Position numbers and translations under genes: made by a program. Shown here in pieces: positions 27,861 to 37,405 of a DNA stretch of 64,000 nt. The notes below the pieces were generated by a model. It searched no databases and had not been told where the DNA came from. It was given only the letters and a program-made list of their open reading frames with translations. The DNA comes from Nostoc sp. LEGE 06077 (GTDB lineage Bacteria; Cyanobacteriota; Cyanobacteriia; Cyanobacteriales; Nostocaceae), in the NCBI RefSeq assembly GCF_015207705.1, contig NZ_JADEWI010000005.1, positions 124,001 to 188,000 of the forward strand, in the 5' to 3' direction. The stretch's first letter is position 1, and each line of letters opens with the position of its first letter.

Positions 27861-28712
27861 ATGAAAATTGGTTCTGTTGACCATAAGGAATTATTCTGTC
27901 GTAGTTTTATGGAGAGCTATCGGGAATATGAGCCTGAGCATCTCCCTTGGCCTGATCTAGATGATGCAGCCTTGGCACGTATGCGAGGCATCCCTTTCTG
28001 GGATCAGGCGTTGAATAAGGAGCGTCAAGCTGGGGTTATCGTCAGTCAATATGCCACAACTGTAGACGATCGCATTTTACAACCAGCGATCGCTCTCCAA
28101 GGTCAAGAAGAATCTCGCCATGCGCGGTTACTCAAAATCCTGATTGAGCGTTATGGCATCACCATGCCTCCCTGTCCACCCATAGAAGTTCCCGCCAACC
28201 TGGAGCAAACATTCATCGAGTTTGGTTTTGAAGAATGTCTGGATTCTTTCTTTGCTTTTGGCTTATTTGAAATTGCCCGTGAAGCCAGAGTTTTTCCTGA
28301 GCAAATCTTCACAATCTTTGACCCAATTTTAGATGAAGAAGTCCGGCATATTGTATTCTTTGTCAACTGGTTCACATATTTGCAAATTCAACGTGGTGAC
28401 GGATTTTTACCCTTGCGAAGCGCCAAAACTCTCTGGTATTACGGAAAAGCACTGAGCAGTGTCATTAAGGCCTTTGGTGAAGCTGACCCCAATGGCGCTG
28501 GGTTTACCGCCAGCGGAGCCGGTGTGTTTAGCCAAGATTTGACTATTGAAAAATTCCTCCAAGTGTGCATTAAAGAAAATCAACGGCGGATGAGCAAGTA
28601 TGACTCGCGGTTATTGCAACCTCGACTTATTCCTAGACTCGCCAGTATGGCTTTGAGTACTCTCCAGTTACTCCCAAAACGTAAAGCTTTTGGGGAAGGT
28701 GTAAGGGTCTGA
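27861..28712 (+). CDS. ferritin-like diiron protein in the hopanoid cluster
   Basis: 283 residues, mainly helical. It shows two ExxH motifs, EESRHARLL (near 77-85) and DEEVRHIVFF (near 158-167), with further glutamates one helix earlier in each half (NKERQAG near 52-58; FEIAREAR near 137-144). This spacing is the four-helix ferritin-like diiron pattern used by oxygenases, desaturases and aldehyde-deformylating oxygenases. No named family is recognised. It is followed after 171 bp by hpnG and is divergent from RND-hpnA-hpnH. I infer an oxidative step on hopanoid or another lipid; that is untested. Confidence 0.7.
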   Translation: MKIGSVDHKELFCRSFMESYREYEPEHLPWPDLDDAALARMRGIPFWDQALNKERQAGVIVSQYATTVDDRILQPAIALQGQEESRHARLLKILIERYGITMPPCPPIEVPANLEQTFIEFGFEECLDSFFAFGLFEIAREARVFPEQIFTIFDPILDEEVRHIVFFVNWFTYLQIQRGDGFLPLRSAKTLWYYGKALSSVIKAFGEADPNGAGFTASGAGVFSQDLTIEKFLQVCIKENQRRMSKYDSRLLQPRLIPRLASMALSTLQLLPKRKAFGEGVRV

Positions 28713-28883
28713 GGTTGTGGGGGTATGGGGGTGTAGGTGTGTAAGAGTATCAGGTTGTAAGGTATGGGGTGTGGGGGTAAGAACTAGCTGCAAGGCTCAA
28801 GTATTAACCCGTCCTTTTACTTATGATTTTGGAATTTCTCTAGCCTATACCCCTTTCATTCTTTCTTCATACTCAACACAAAG
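28713..28883. repeat. G/T-rich heptamer-like repeat
   Basis: Quasi-repeats such as TGTGGGGGTATGGGGGTG and AGGTATGGGGTGTGGGGG occupy 28718-28780. They resemble degenerate STRR sequence and are strongly G-rich on the plus strand. They sit between the diiron gene and hpnG. Confidence 0.5.
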
Positions 28884-29558
28884 ATGATGATTAATACTGT
28901 GATTTTAGTGCCGCAGGGTGCGGAGTATCAAGCTGTGTGTCGTGGCTTACGTCGAAGTAAAGGGTTGCGACCAACGGTTTTGTCCATACCTGTGGGGATA
29001 CAACCTTTGACGAAATACTTGCAACAATGGGAGCAACAGAAGCAGTCGCCATCAAAGGTGTTGGTAATGGGTTTGTGTGGGAGCTTGCGCCAGCGTTACG
29101 CTGTTGGGGATGTGGTGTTGTATCAACATTGTACTTATCAGCGACAGGTGCAAGAATGCGATCGCACTTTTACGGCTCAGTTGTATTCTCGCTTACATCA
29201 ACAAGTATCTCTGGTGAAAGGCTTGACAAGCGATCGCGTCATTTGGTCTGCTAGAGAAAAATCCTCTTTAGGTGAGACATCCGACAGTGATGTTGTTGAT
29301 ATGGAAAGCTTCGTTGCTTTGCAGTTTTTTCAACAAATGGGAGTAGCTATTACAGTTTTGCGCGTCATCAGTGATGACTGTCAACACGATATTCCTGACC
29401 TCACCCCAGCTATCAGCGCCGATGGTTCACTGCAAACTTTACCCCTAGCCTGGGGTTTAATTAGTCAACCCATAGCGGCTACTCGATTAATTCGTGGTTC
29501 CTTACAAGGGCTAAAAGTATTAGAAAAAGCTATTCAATCACTGTTCATCAATGGATAA
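28884..29558 (+). CDS. hpnG: HpnG-like hopanoid-associated nucleoside phosphorylase
   Basis: 224 residues of the PNP/MTA-SAH nucleosidase fold. It has MGLCGSLRQRYAVGDVVLY near 55-73 and the substrate-site VDMESF near 135-140, with an Asp in VISDD. Its location in a cluster with hpnH and hpnA points to HpnG, which removes adenine from adenosylhopane to give ribosylhopane. Sequence alone cannot exclude a plain 5'-methylthioadenosine nucleosidase. The frame starts ATG ATG; either could be used. Confidence 0.8.
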   Translation: MMINTVILVPQGAEYQAVCRGLRRSKGLRPTVLSIPVGIQPLTKYLQQWEQQKQSPSKVLVMGLCGSLRQRYAVGDVVLYQHCTYQRQVQECDRTFTAQLYSRLHQQVSLVKGLTSDRVIWSAREKSSLGETSDSDVVDMESFVALQFFQQMGVAITVLRVISDDCQHDIPDLTPAISADGSLQTLPLAWGLISQPIAATRLIRGSLQGLKVLEKAIQSLFING

Positions 29559-29991
29559 CCTGTTTTATAGTAGGTCTACAGGTTTTGCAGCAAAGTATAT
29601 TACCAGTAAAATAAGTGCCATAATTTTTGCTAAAAGCTAAGTATTACTACTTAGCTTATGCTACTATGTAAATACTTAAAACTTTTAACCAATAATTCAC
29701 AATTTCTCTACATAAGGTTGTGATAGTTTTATTTTATAACAATACTAACTAACTTAGTCTGGTTAGTAATTTTATTATTTATTGACGAGAGAATATAGTG
29801 TCAGATGAAACCCAGATGGGAAATAAAAAAATCAAGACCAGCAAGGGGTGATTAGTTTAGCTAATTCCTAGCTAATATAGCTATTTAACCTAACCATAAT
29901 ATAAATTAATTTTTTTTTGATTATCTTGATGAATGTCAAGATTTAACAGTTCTTACTATCAATAAAGATGAGAATAAATCAAATTTAAGAT
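29559..29991. other. gene-free AT-rich gap before the exporter operon
   Basis: No frame, hairpin or repeat stands out. The promoter of the ABC exporter operon is expected here. A TTTTTTTT-like tract near 29911-29918 is the only notable feature. Confidence 0.4.
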
Positions 29992-32988
29992 ATGACATAT
30001 ATTAAAAGTGCATTTCAAGAATTTATTGCGACTTTAGAAGGATTTGAGCAATTACCGTTAGAAGTAATTGTGAGTATTTCAGAAAAACTAGAGGCTTGGC
30101 GCTATCGTATTGGGCAGAAAATTATAGGCAACGAAAATATACCACAAAAAGTCATATTTTTATATGAAGGGCAAGTCCGCCTTCTAGGATACGAACCGCA
30201 AACACAAACAGCAATTACTTTAAAATTGCTCAAACCAGGAGCGATTTTTGGGGAAATTAGTTTCTTGCGTCAGGTTCCTTGTGAAATTGCGATCGCCTCT
30301 ACAGAAGTAATATGTTTAGCATTGAGTGTTGAAGAATATTCCCGCCTATTGTCAGAATATCCCGATTTTGCTCACACTCGCCAAAATCATAGCAATATCT
30401 CCGAAGTTTTTAGTGTTTTGGGAGTACAGGTAGCCAAGCAAGCTAATGCTGTAGCAAATTTTCAAGAAATATCAGAGCAAGCTTTATTAAACGCTAAAAT
30501 ACATTACTTATCTCCTGGAAAAACTGCATCTAACCAACTAGATAGCAACAAAATTTGGTTTGTTAGTGGTGGCGAAATCAAAAATTTTGCTCCAGGTTCT
30601 CGCCTTGAGTTAAATAATTTGGCTATGGAAATTTCTGGTAAAGCGCCTGCACGATTAATTGGTTTTGACCCAGAAGATTTATCATTTATAGATAACTATT
30701 CTCAAGCTGAACAACTGTCTATTAATAATACTCAAATAACCATTACAGACGAGTTAGATATTCCCTACGCACCCGACGAAATTACTCCAGCAGATTATCC
30801 AAATTCAAATAAACAAAAGCATTTAAAATATCCATTTATTTCCGGTAGAGGCGAATTAAATACAACCTTAGCTTGTTTTCAAATGCTGTCTAAGCATTTA
30901 CAAATTCCCTTGCGGAAGGAAGTAGTACGTCGGATTTTATCTGAACAAATTAAACGTCAAGGTAGTATATCTTTTCCCGCTTGTGCTTATCTAGCAGAAT
31001 TAATTGGGTTAAAAGCGCAGTTAGTAGATTTACCAGTTAATACCCTTGAACGTATTCCCACCCCAGCACTAATTCGCTATCGAGAAACTTTTGCCGTATT
31101 GTATGCAACAGATGCATATCATGTTGTCGTTGGTTTACCATCTCAAGGCATAGTACGCTGTAAACCGCGAGAATTACTGGCACATTTAGAACTTGAGGAA
31201 GGTAACTATCAGCCACAAATGCGGGTATTACTACTGAGTGCTACCAAAGAAACCCCACAAGAACGATTTGGTGTATCGTGGTTTTTACCTTATTTATCGC
31301 GCTATCGTCGAGTTCTCATTGAAGTCTTTATTGCTTCCTTCTTTGTCCAATTAGCACAACTTGCTAACCCCCTCGTCATTCAGTTGATTATCGACAAGGT
31401 AATTGTCCAAAATAGTATTAGTACTCTGAATGTTTTAGGCGTATTACTGTTAGTCGTCGGATTATTTGAAGCTGTAATTACAACTTTGCGGACTTACTTA
31501 TTTGTTGATACGACTAATCGCATCGATATGGGTTTGGGTTCGCAAATTATTGACCATTTATTACGGCTACCACTACGCTATTTTGAACGCCGCCCAGTGG
31601 GGGAATTGTCAACTAGAATTAATGAGTTAGAAAATATTCGGCAGTTTCTCACAGGGACAGCGTTAACTGTTGGGTTAGATGCGTTATTTTCGGTGGTTTA
31701 TATTGTTGTGATGCTGTTTTACAGTTGGCAACTGACTTTAGTCGGTTTAGGGACAATTCCCATATTTATTGTCATTACCTTAATCGCCTCACCCACCATC
31801 AGTAAACAGTTACGCAACAAAGCCGAACGCAACGCCGAAACTCAATCTTATTTAGTTGAGGTGATGTCTGGTATTCAGACAGTGAAAGCCCAAAATATCG
31901 AATTGCGATCGCGCTTTTCTTGGCAAGAGCGTTATGCTCGTTATGTTGGCGCAGGATTTAAAACTGTTGTCACTTCTACCTTAGCAAATTCTACAAGTAG
32001 CTTTCTCAATAAACTCAGTAGTTTACTCGTTTTATGGGTTGGTGCTTATTTAGTTTTACAAGGCGAACTGACATTAGGGGAATTAATCGCTTTTCGGATT
32101 ATCTCAGGTTATGTCACTGGCCCAATTTTACGCTTGGCGCAACTCTGGCAAAACTTCCAAGAAACTGCCTTATCTTTAGAACGATTAAGTGATATTGTAG
32201 ATACGCCAGAAGAAGGGGAAGCTGACAGAGGTAATATTCCCTTACCAGCAATTGACGGTGCAGTTAAATTTGATAACGTTTCCTTTCGATTTACCCCTAG
32301 CGGCCCGTTGCAACTTTCTAATATCAGCATTGAATTTACCGCCGGACAATTTGTCGGTATTGTCGGGCAAAGTGGCTCTGGAAAAAGTACGATGATGAAA
32401 TTACTGCTGCGGCTTTATGATGTGGAGTCGGGCAGAATTTTAATTGATGGTTATGATATTGCCAAAGTCGAACTTTACTCTTTAAGAAGACAAGTAGGCG
32501 TAGTTCCCCAAGAAACACTATTGTTTGATGGGACAGTACAAGAAAATATTGCTTTGACTAACCCCGAAGCAACCACCGAAGAAATTATTGAAGCAGCGCG
32601 GGTGGCTTGCGCCCATGAGTTTATTATGGGCTTACCCAACGGTTACAATACACGCGTTGGCGAAAGAGGCGCTGCACTTTCTGGGGGACAACGCCAAAGA
32701 ATTGCGATCGCTCGTTCTGTACTCCAACGACCAAAACTGTTAGTCTTAGATGAGGCCACCAGTGCCTTAGATTACCCCACAGAACGCCAAGTTTGTCTCA
32801 ACTTAGCCAAAGCCTTTCAAGGTAGTACAGTATTTTTCATCACCCACCGTCTGAATACTGTCAGCCATGCAGATACCATTGTTGTCATGGACGCAAGCCG
32901 AGTCATAGAACAAGGAAGTCATCAAGAATTAATGGCTGCTAAAGGTCATTATTATTACCTCTATCAACAGCAAGAAGTTAATTTGTAA
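29992..32988 (+). CDS. type I secretion ABC exporter with cNMP and C39-like domains
   Basis: 998 residues with four parts. A cyclic-nucleotide-binding-like domain (about 15-130; GAIFGEISFL) comes first, then a linker. A C39-like domain follows (about 285-400). Next are six transmembrane helices (about 435-700), then an ABC ATPase with GQSGSGKST (about 794), LSGGQRQRIA (about 895) and the LDEATSALD Walker B. In the C39-like part the catalytic cysteine region reads GELNTTLACFQML instead of the usual DCG, so protease activity is probably lost, as in HlyB. The set resembles the cNMP-HlyB type of cyanobacteria (Synechocystis Sll1180-like). The HlyD partner follows after 46 bp. Confidence 0.9.
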   Translation: MTYIKSAFQEFIATLEGFEQLPLEVIVSISEKLEAWRYRIGQKIIGNENIPQKVIFLYEGQVRLLGYEPQTQTAITLKLLKPGAIFGEISFLRQVPCEIAIASTEVICLALSVEEYSRLLSEYPDFAHTRQNHSNISEVFSVLGVQVAKQANAVANFQEISEQALLNAKIHYLSPGKTASNQLDSNKIWFVSGGEIKNFAPGSRLELNNLAMEISGKAPARLIGFDPEDLSFIDNYSQAEQLSINNTQITITDELDIPYAPDEITPADYPNSNKQKHLKYPFISGRGELNTTLACFQMLSKHLQIPLRKEVVRRILSEQIKRQGSISFPACAYLAELIGLKAQLVDLPVNTLERIPTPALIRYRETFAVLYATDAYHVVVGLPSQGIVRCKPRELLAHLELEEGNYQPQMRVLLLSATKETPQERFGVSWFLPYLSRYRRVLIEVFIASFFVQLAQLANPLVIQLIIDKVIVQNSISTLNVLGVLLLVVGLFEAVITTLRTYLFVDTTNRIDMGLGSQIIDHLLRLPLRYFERRPVGELSTRINELENIRQFLTGTALTVGLDALFSVVYIVVMLFYSWQLTLVGLGTIPIFIVITLIASPTISKQLRNKAERNAETQSYLVEVMSGIQTVKAQNIELRSRFSWQERYARYVGAGFKTVVTSTLANSTSSFLNKLSSLLVLWVGAYLVLQGELTLGELIAFRIISGYVTGPILRLAQLWQNFQETALSLERLSDIVDTPEEGEADRGNIPLPAIDGAVKFDNVSFRFTPSGPLQLSNISIEFTAGQFVGIVGQSGSGKSTMMKLLLRLYDVESGRILIDGYDIAKVELYSLRRQVGVVPQETLLFDGTVQENIALTNPEATTEEIIEAARVACAHEFIMGLPNGYNTRVGERGAALSGGQRQRIAIARSVLQRPKLLVLDEATSALDYPTERQVCLNLAKAFQGSTVFFITHRLNTVSHADTIVVMDASRVIEQGSHQELMAAKGHYYYLYQQQEVNL

Positions 32989-33034
32989 TTGGTCAAGGGT
33001 TAATCGCTAGTTATTCATCAAGGGTAAAAATACT

Positions 33035-34618
33035 ATGACTCAAGTTAATGGTAATCGTCTCAATGGCAATAATGGTAACGGTAAACATCATCCAGAAACT
33101 ACAACAGAATCACCCGGATTAATATCGTCAGATAAAGTTTCGCCACAGCCTTTAATTAATCAAAAATTTGATAACTTTGAGCAATCTGTTGTATTGCGTC
33201 AATCTCCGATTTGGTCACGGACAATTATGTTGACCTTGATAGTATTAGCTTGTTTTGGTATTGTTTGGGCTTATGTTGCCAAAATTGAACAAGTTGTACC
33301 TGCAACCGGTCAATTAAAACCCCAAGGAACCGTCAAAGATGTGCAAGCGCCAGTCAATGGTGTAGTCCAAGAAATCTATGTCAAAGACGGACAAACAGTT
33401 AACAAAGGAGAGTTACTACTAACCTTTGAAACTGTGGCAACTTTAGCCGAATTTAATTCATTAATTCAAGTTCGTAATAGTCTAATTAGAGAAAACCAAA
33501 TTTATCGTCGGTTGATGAGTTCTAGCTATACTGTCGGCTCAGAACTGGAATTTTTACGGAGTAAGTTACCTACAGATGCAGTCTTTTTGTTGAAAAGTCG
33601 CGCAGCATTAGTTGGCGAAAATGAATTGTTGCGTAAAGAATTAAGAAATTCGACTGCAACTCAAGGACTGGGAGTTGATGAAAAACAACGTTTGCAAGTT
33701 TCTAACTTAGAATTAGCTACCCGTGCAAATGCAGCCCAATTAGAAGTTGAAAAAACCAAAAAACAACTTACCCAAAATCAAGTTAAAATCGCCGATACCC
33801 AGTCTAGTTTAGCTATTCAACAGCAGATTTTCGATAGACTTAAAACCCTAGCTGAACAAGGTGGTATTTCTCAGCTACAATATCTCAATCAACAACAACA
33901 AGTACAAACACTACAAGCCGAAGTCGCCCAATTACAAGAAGAAGAAAAACGTCTCAAATATGACATAGAAAAAGGACGACAAGAATTAACTAATACTGTT
34001 GCTGTTTCTGGTAAAAATGTTTTAGAAAAAATCTCAGAAAATAAACAAAGAATCGCAGATATCGATAGCCAATTTATCAAAATTGTCCTGGAAAATGAGC
34101 AGCGTTTGTCTGATATTAGCAGCAAACTTTCGCAAGCTCAACTTAACCTCAGATATCAAGAACTACGCGCACCAGTTAGCGGGGTAGTTTTCGATTCGCA
34201 AGTAAAAAATCCCGGTTTTGTAGCCAACGCTACACAAAAGCTACTGCAAATTGTCCCTAACGAGAAATATATTGCTGAGGTATTTATTACTAATAAGGAT
34301 ATTGGGTTTGTGCGGGAAGGGATGAAAGCTGATGTGAGAATTGATTCCTTTCCCTTCAGTGAATTTGGTGATATTAAAGGAGAGTTAATTTCGATTGGTT
34401 CTGATGCTTTACCACCGGATGAAACACATAAATTTTATCGTTTTCCAGCCAAAATATCTTTAGATAAACAAGCACTAAATCTCAACGGTAAACAACTACC
34501 ATTACAATCAGGGATGTCAATCACCGCTAATATCAAGGTGCGGGAAGAAAGAACTGTGATGAGTTTGTTTACTGAGATGTTTACCAAACAAATTGACAGT
34601 TTGAAAGAAGTCCGCTAA
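33035..34618 (+). CDS. HlyD-family membrane fusion protein
   Basis: 527 residues. A hydrophilic Asn/Gly-rich N-terminus (about 1-25) is followed by one membrane helix (about 64-86; LTLIVLACFGIVWAYVA). Then come a biotinyl-lipoyl half-domain (GVVQEIYVKDGQTVNKGELL), a long coiled coil (about 215-380, rich in Gln/Glu/Lys) and the second lipoyl half with RAPVSGVVF. It should bridge the ABC exporter to a TolC-type outer membrane channel, which is not in the window. Same operon as the exporter. Confidence 0.92.
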   Translation: MTQVNGNRLNGNNGNGKHHPETTTESPGLISSDKVSPQPLINQKFDNFEQSVVLRQSPIWSRTIMLTLIVLACFGIVWAYVAKIEQVVPATGQLKPQGTVKDVQAPVNGVVQEIYVKDGQTVNKGELLLTFETVATLAEFNSLIQVRNSLIRENQIYRRLMSSSYTVGSELEFLRSKLPTDAVFLLKSRAALVGENELLRKELRNSTATQGLGVDEKQRLQVSNLELATRANAAQLEVEKTKKQLTQNQVKIADTQSSLAIQQQIFDRLKTLAEQGGISQLQYLNQQQQVQTLQAEVAQLQEEEKRLKYDIEKGRQELTNTVAVSGKNVLEKISENKQRIADIDSQFIKIVLENEQRLSDISSKLSQAQLNLRYQELRAPVSGVVFDSQVKNPGFVANATQKLLQIVPNEKYIAEVFITNKDIGFVREGMKADVRIDSFPFSEFGDIKGELISIGSDALPPDETHKFYRFPAKISLDKQALNLNGKQLPLQSGMSITANIKVREERTVMSLFTEMFTKQIDSLKEVR

Positions 34619-34703
34619 ATCAGTGATTTTGGCGGATTGGATGATAGGCGATCGCATTTACGCTAAAGTGGAGGCGATCGCATATTTATTTTTACCTATT
34701 TGT

Positions 34704-35201
34704 ATGTTTTCCCCTCAACGCATCGAACCTGCGCCCGGACAAGAATCAGTATGGGATTATCCCCGTCCCCCTCGCTTAGAACCTACCAACAAACATATCC
34801 AGATAATTTTTAATGGCGTAACCATTGCAGACACCCATAACGCCAAACGTGTATTAGAAACTAGCCATCCGCCTTCTTACTACATCCCCCCTGAAGATAT
34901 CAAAATGGAATACTTGATATCAGTACCCCAATCTAGTTTTTGTGAGTGGAAAGGACGCGCAGGTTATTACACCATCCGCGTTGAGGATAAAGAAGCCCAA
35001 AACGCAGCTTGGTTTTACCCCAGCCCGACATCAGCTTTTGCATCCATTCAAGATCATGTCGCTTTCTATTGTCATGTTATGGATGCTTGCTATGTAGATG
35101 GTGAAAAAGTTCAACCCCAACCAGGAAACTTTTATGGTGGTTGGGTTACAAGTGATATTGTTGGGCCATTTAAAGGCGGGCCAGGTACTTGGGGATGGTA
35201 A
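34704..35201 (+). CDS. DUF427 family protein
   Basis: About 165 residues with the DUF427 pattern: VWDYPRPPRLE, FNGVTIADTHNAKRVLETSHPPSYYIP, CEWKGRAGYY and the C-terminal YGGWVTSDIVGPFKGGPGT. The function is unknown; the fold is small and beta-rich. The frame is open from 34623, directly after hlyD, but its first 27 residues contain two HIP1 sites and do not match the family. ATG 34704 is preferred, though it lacks a clear ribosome-binding site. Probably read through from the exporter operon. Confidence 0.8.
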   Translation: MFSPQRIEPAPGQESVWDYPRPPRLEPTNKHIQIIFNGVTIADTHNAKRVLETSHPPSYYIPPEDIKMEYLISVPQSSFCEWKGRAGYYTIRVEDKEAQNAAWFYPSPTSAFASIQDHVAFYCHVMDACYVDGEKVQPQPGNFYGGWVTSDIVGPFKGGPGTWGW

Positions 35202-35858
35202 ATTTCTGAGTGTTGTACACTGAGCGCAGTCGAAGTGTGAGTGCTGAGTTGAAATAATCAAAACGCTGTCACCTGTCACCTATCACCTTCTTCCTACTAT
35301 CAATACTTAAAACAACAACACCCAAGCATCTACTCACTTAGCAATTTCCTCACATTCATCACTTACTTTAGGCTGTTACTGATATATCTTCAATCATCAG
35401 TTACAACGCCTCAGTTTACCAAGCAGAGGAAATATTAGTGTTCGAGTTGGGTGTTGTTGTTAGGACGAGACAGATTGAAATCAAACAGCGTTTTTACCTC
35501 TTAACTAATTTGAACATTGGCTGTTAATCTGCCAGGGAAGCTTTTCAGCTTCAATTACTAATTTATCACAGCTAAATCAACACAATAGACTTTGATACTA
35601 AACTTTACTTTTGCATAGATGCCCGACTTCTCAAAAAATCGGGCATCTGGCGATCGCTCAATATCAGATTTTGGACGTTGCTCAACTACTGATTGTTTCA
35701 TGAGACTTTTCTCACACTATCTTAATTATATTCTCATCAAGGTCTAATTTAATTTAGATTAAGCCCAAGTTAAACACTAATCATTGAGGCTGTACTTACA
35801 GCCAGGAGGCACATTCATAATCAAGCTTGGCTAAGGAAAGTAAGGTAAACACAAACAA
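35202..35858. other. gap between the DUF427 and SLC13 genes
   Basis: Heptamer-like repeats (AGTGTTG, AGTGCTG) lie around 35208-35248 with the common Nostoc motif ACTGAGCGCAGTCGAAGT. A 10-bp perfect inverted repeat, AGATGCCCGA/TCGGGCATCT, spans 35617-35648 and lacks a T-run on either side. No gene is seen. The SLC13 promoter is expected in 35700-35858. Confidence 0.5.
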
Positions 35859-37322
35859 ATGAAACTATCTGTAGATAAATATAAGGATATTTCTATAAAT
35901 ACATTCATAGAAAGATTAGGGGCATTTTTTCGGACTTCAACCCGTTGGCAGTTCAAATCCCTTCTAGCATTATTTTTAACTTTTCTCTCTGGGGTCGTAG
36001 TATTTTTACTGAATGGTTTATCTACACAAGGACGGTTGACAATATTTGTGTTTCTCCTAGCCGTAATTTTGTGGTCAACCACCTCAATTAATGCTGGTTA
36101 TGTAGCGATGGTTTCGGTGCTGTTGCTGCTGTTAACTGGAAGCATTTCTCAAGAACAATTTTTTGAGTCTTTGGGTTCCGATGTTGTTTGGTTAATGATA
36201 GGTGCGTTTATTTTAGGCGGTGCAGTTAAGCAAACTGGTTTAGCCACACGGCTGACTCAAATAGTTGCAGCGAAAGCGCACAATGTCAGCAGTTTATTTT
36301 GGTTACTGACGACAGTTTTAATTCCTCTGTCATTTTTAATTCCCTCCACCTCTGGACGCGCTGCTGTTACCCATCCAATTTTTCGCAGCGTCGCCTATGC
36401 TACAGAGGATGAACGGACTCGTCGCGCTCTAGCATTGTTAATGCCGACTATTATTCTTGTATCTACAATTGTTTCATTAACTGGAGCCGGTTCACATTTA
36501 GTCGCCCAAGATTTATTACAAGAAATTTCCGGTAGAAGTATTTCTTTTAGTCAGTGGTTGCTTTACGGCTTACCCTTTGGAGTTGTTGCTAGTTATGCCT
36601 CTTGCTGGGTAATTATGCGGCTATTTTTAGATAAAAAACGCTTGCAACAAAAGCTAAATGTGGAATATTTGCAATCAGCGCCTGTATCTCCACCAGAACG
36701 CAAAACATTGTTGATTGTATTGTTAATGTTGGCATTGTGGATAACTGAACAATGGCATGGTTTAGAAATTGCTACCGTCACCGTCATCGGTGCAATGATT
36801 CTCACCGCGCCTAACTTTGGCGTTATTAAATGGAAAGATGCAGTTAAAGCTGTTTCTTGGAATCTGATTATTTTTGTCGGTGCAACTTTAGTGTTAGGAC
36901 GAGCGTTAATTAGTTCTGGCGCTTCGGGATGGTTAATTAATAATATTTTTCAATTTAGTAACATCAACAGCGCCAAATCCCATTTTTTCATTCTCCTACT
37001 CATTGCCATTATTTCTCTAACTTCCCACATATATATGACTTCTCACACCGCTAGAGCCGCGGCTTTAGTTCCGCCGCTGCTTTACCTCGCTAGTAGTTTA
37101 AATATCAATCCTGTCGCTGTGTTGTTTCTCAGCACTTTAGGTATGGACTATTGTCTCACCTTCCCTGTCAGTTCTAAAGCACTGATGGTTTACCAAGATG
37201 CAGACGAAGGCTTTAAACCAACAGATTTACTCCGCCTAAGTTCAGTGATGATTGTGATTCACTTTGCTTTAATTCTGTTGTTTTACTTTACCTGGTGGCG
37301 TTGGGTAGGATTATCTCTCTAA
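35859..37322 (+). CDS. SLC13/DASS-family anion permease
   Basis: 487 residues with about eleven to twelve membrane helices. A SNT-like motif region, IPSTSGRAAVTHPI, occurs in the first half and FVGATLVLGRALISSGAS plus TSHTARAALV in the second, fitting the divalent-anion:sodium symporter family. Substrates in the family include dicarboxylates, sulfate and glycolate. It is followed after 11-83 bp by glycerate kinase, hinting at a carboxylate such as glycerate or glycolate; that is inference only. Confidence 0.82.
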   Translation: MKLSVDKYKDISINTFIERLGAFFRTSTRWQFKSLLALFLTFLSGVVVFLLNGLSTQGRLTIFVFLLAVILWSTTSINAGYVAMVSVLLLLLTGSISQEQFFESLGSDVVWLMIGAFILGGAVKQTGLATRLTQIVAAKAHNVSSLFWLLTTVLIPLSFLIPSTSGRAAVTHPIFRSVAYATEDERTRRALALLMPTIILVSTIVSLTGAGSHLVAQDLLQEISGRSISFSQWLLYGLPFGVVASYASCWVIMRLFLDKKRLQQKLNVEYLQSAPVSPPERKTLLIVLLMLALWITEQWHGLEIATVTVIGAMILTAPNFGVIKWKDAVKAVSWNLIIFVGATLVLGRALISSGASGWLINNIFQFSNINSAKSHFFILLLIAIISLTSHIYMTSHTARAAALVPPLLYLASSLNINPVAVLFLSTLGMDYCLTFPVSSKALMVYQDADEGFKPTDLLRLSSVMIVIHFALILLFYFTWWRWVGLSL

Positions 37323-37405
37323 TTCTCTAGATAATGTTTACCCATCTCTGCACTGTCCAATTTAACGACAAAAAAAAGCGGCTGGATTGCCGCAGGAAAT
37401 TAATA

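Noticed and set aside
34623-34703. Extended N-terminus of the DUF427 protein
   Set aside because: It translates two HIP1-containing stretches and does not match the family; ATG 34704 preferred.
35617-35648. Rho-independent terminator between the DUF427 and SLC13 genes
   Set aside because: The 10-bp stem is good, but neither strand has a T-run after it and it is over 400 bp from the upstream gene end; kept only as an inverted repeat.
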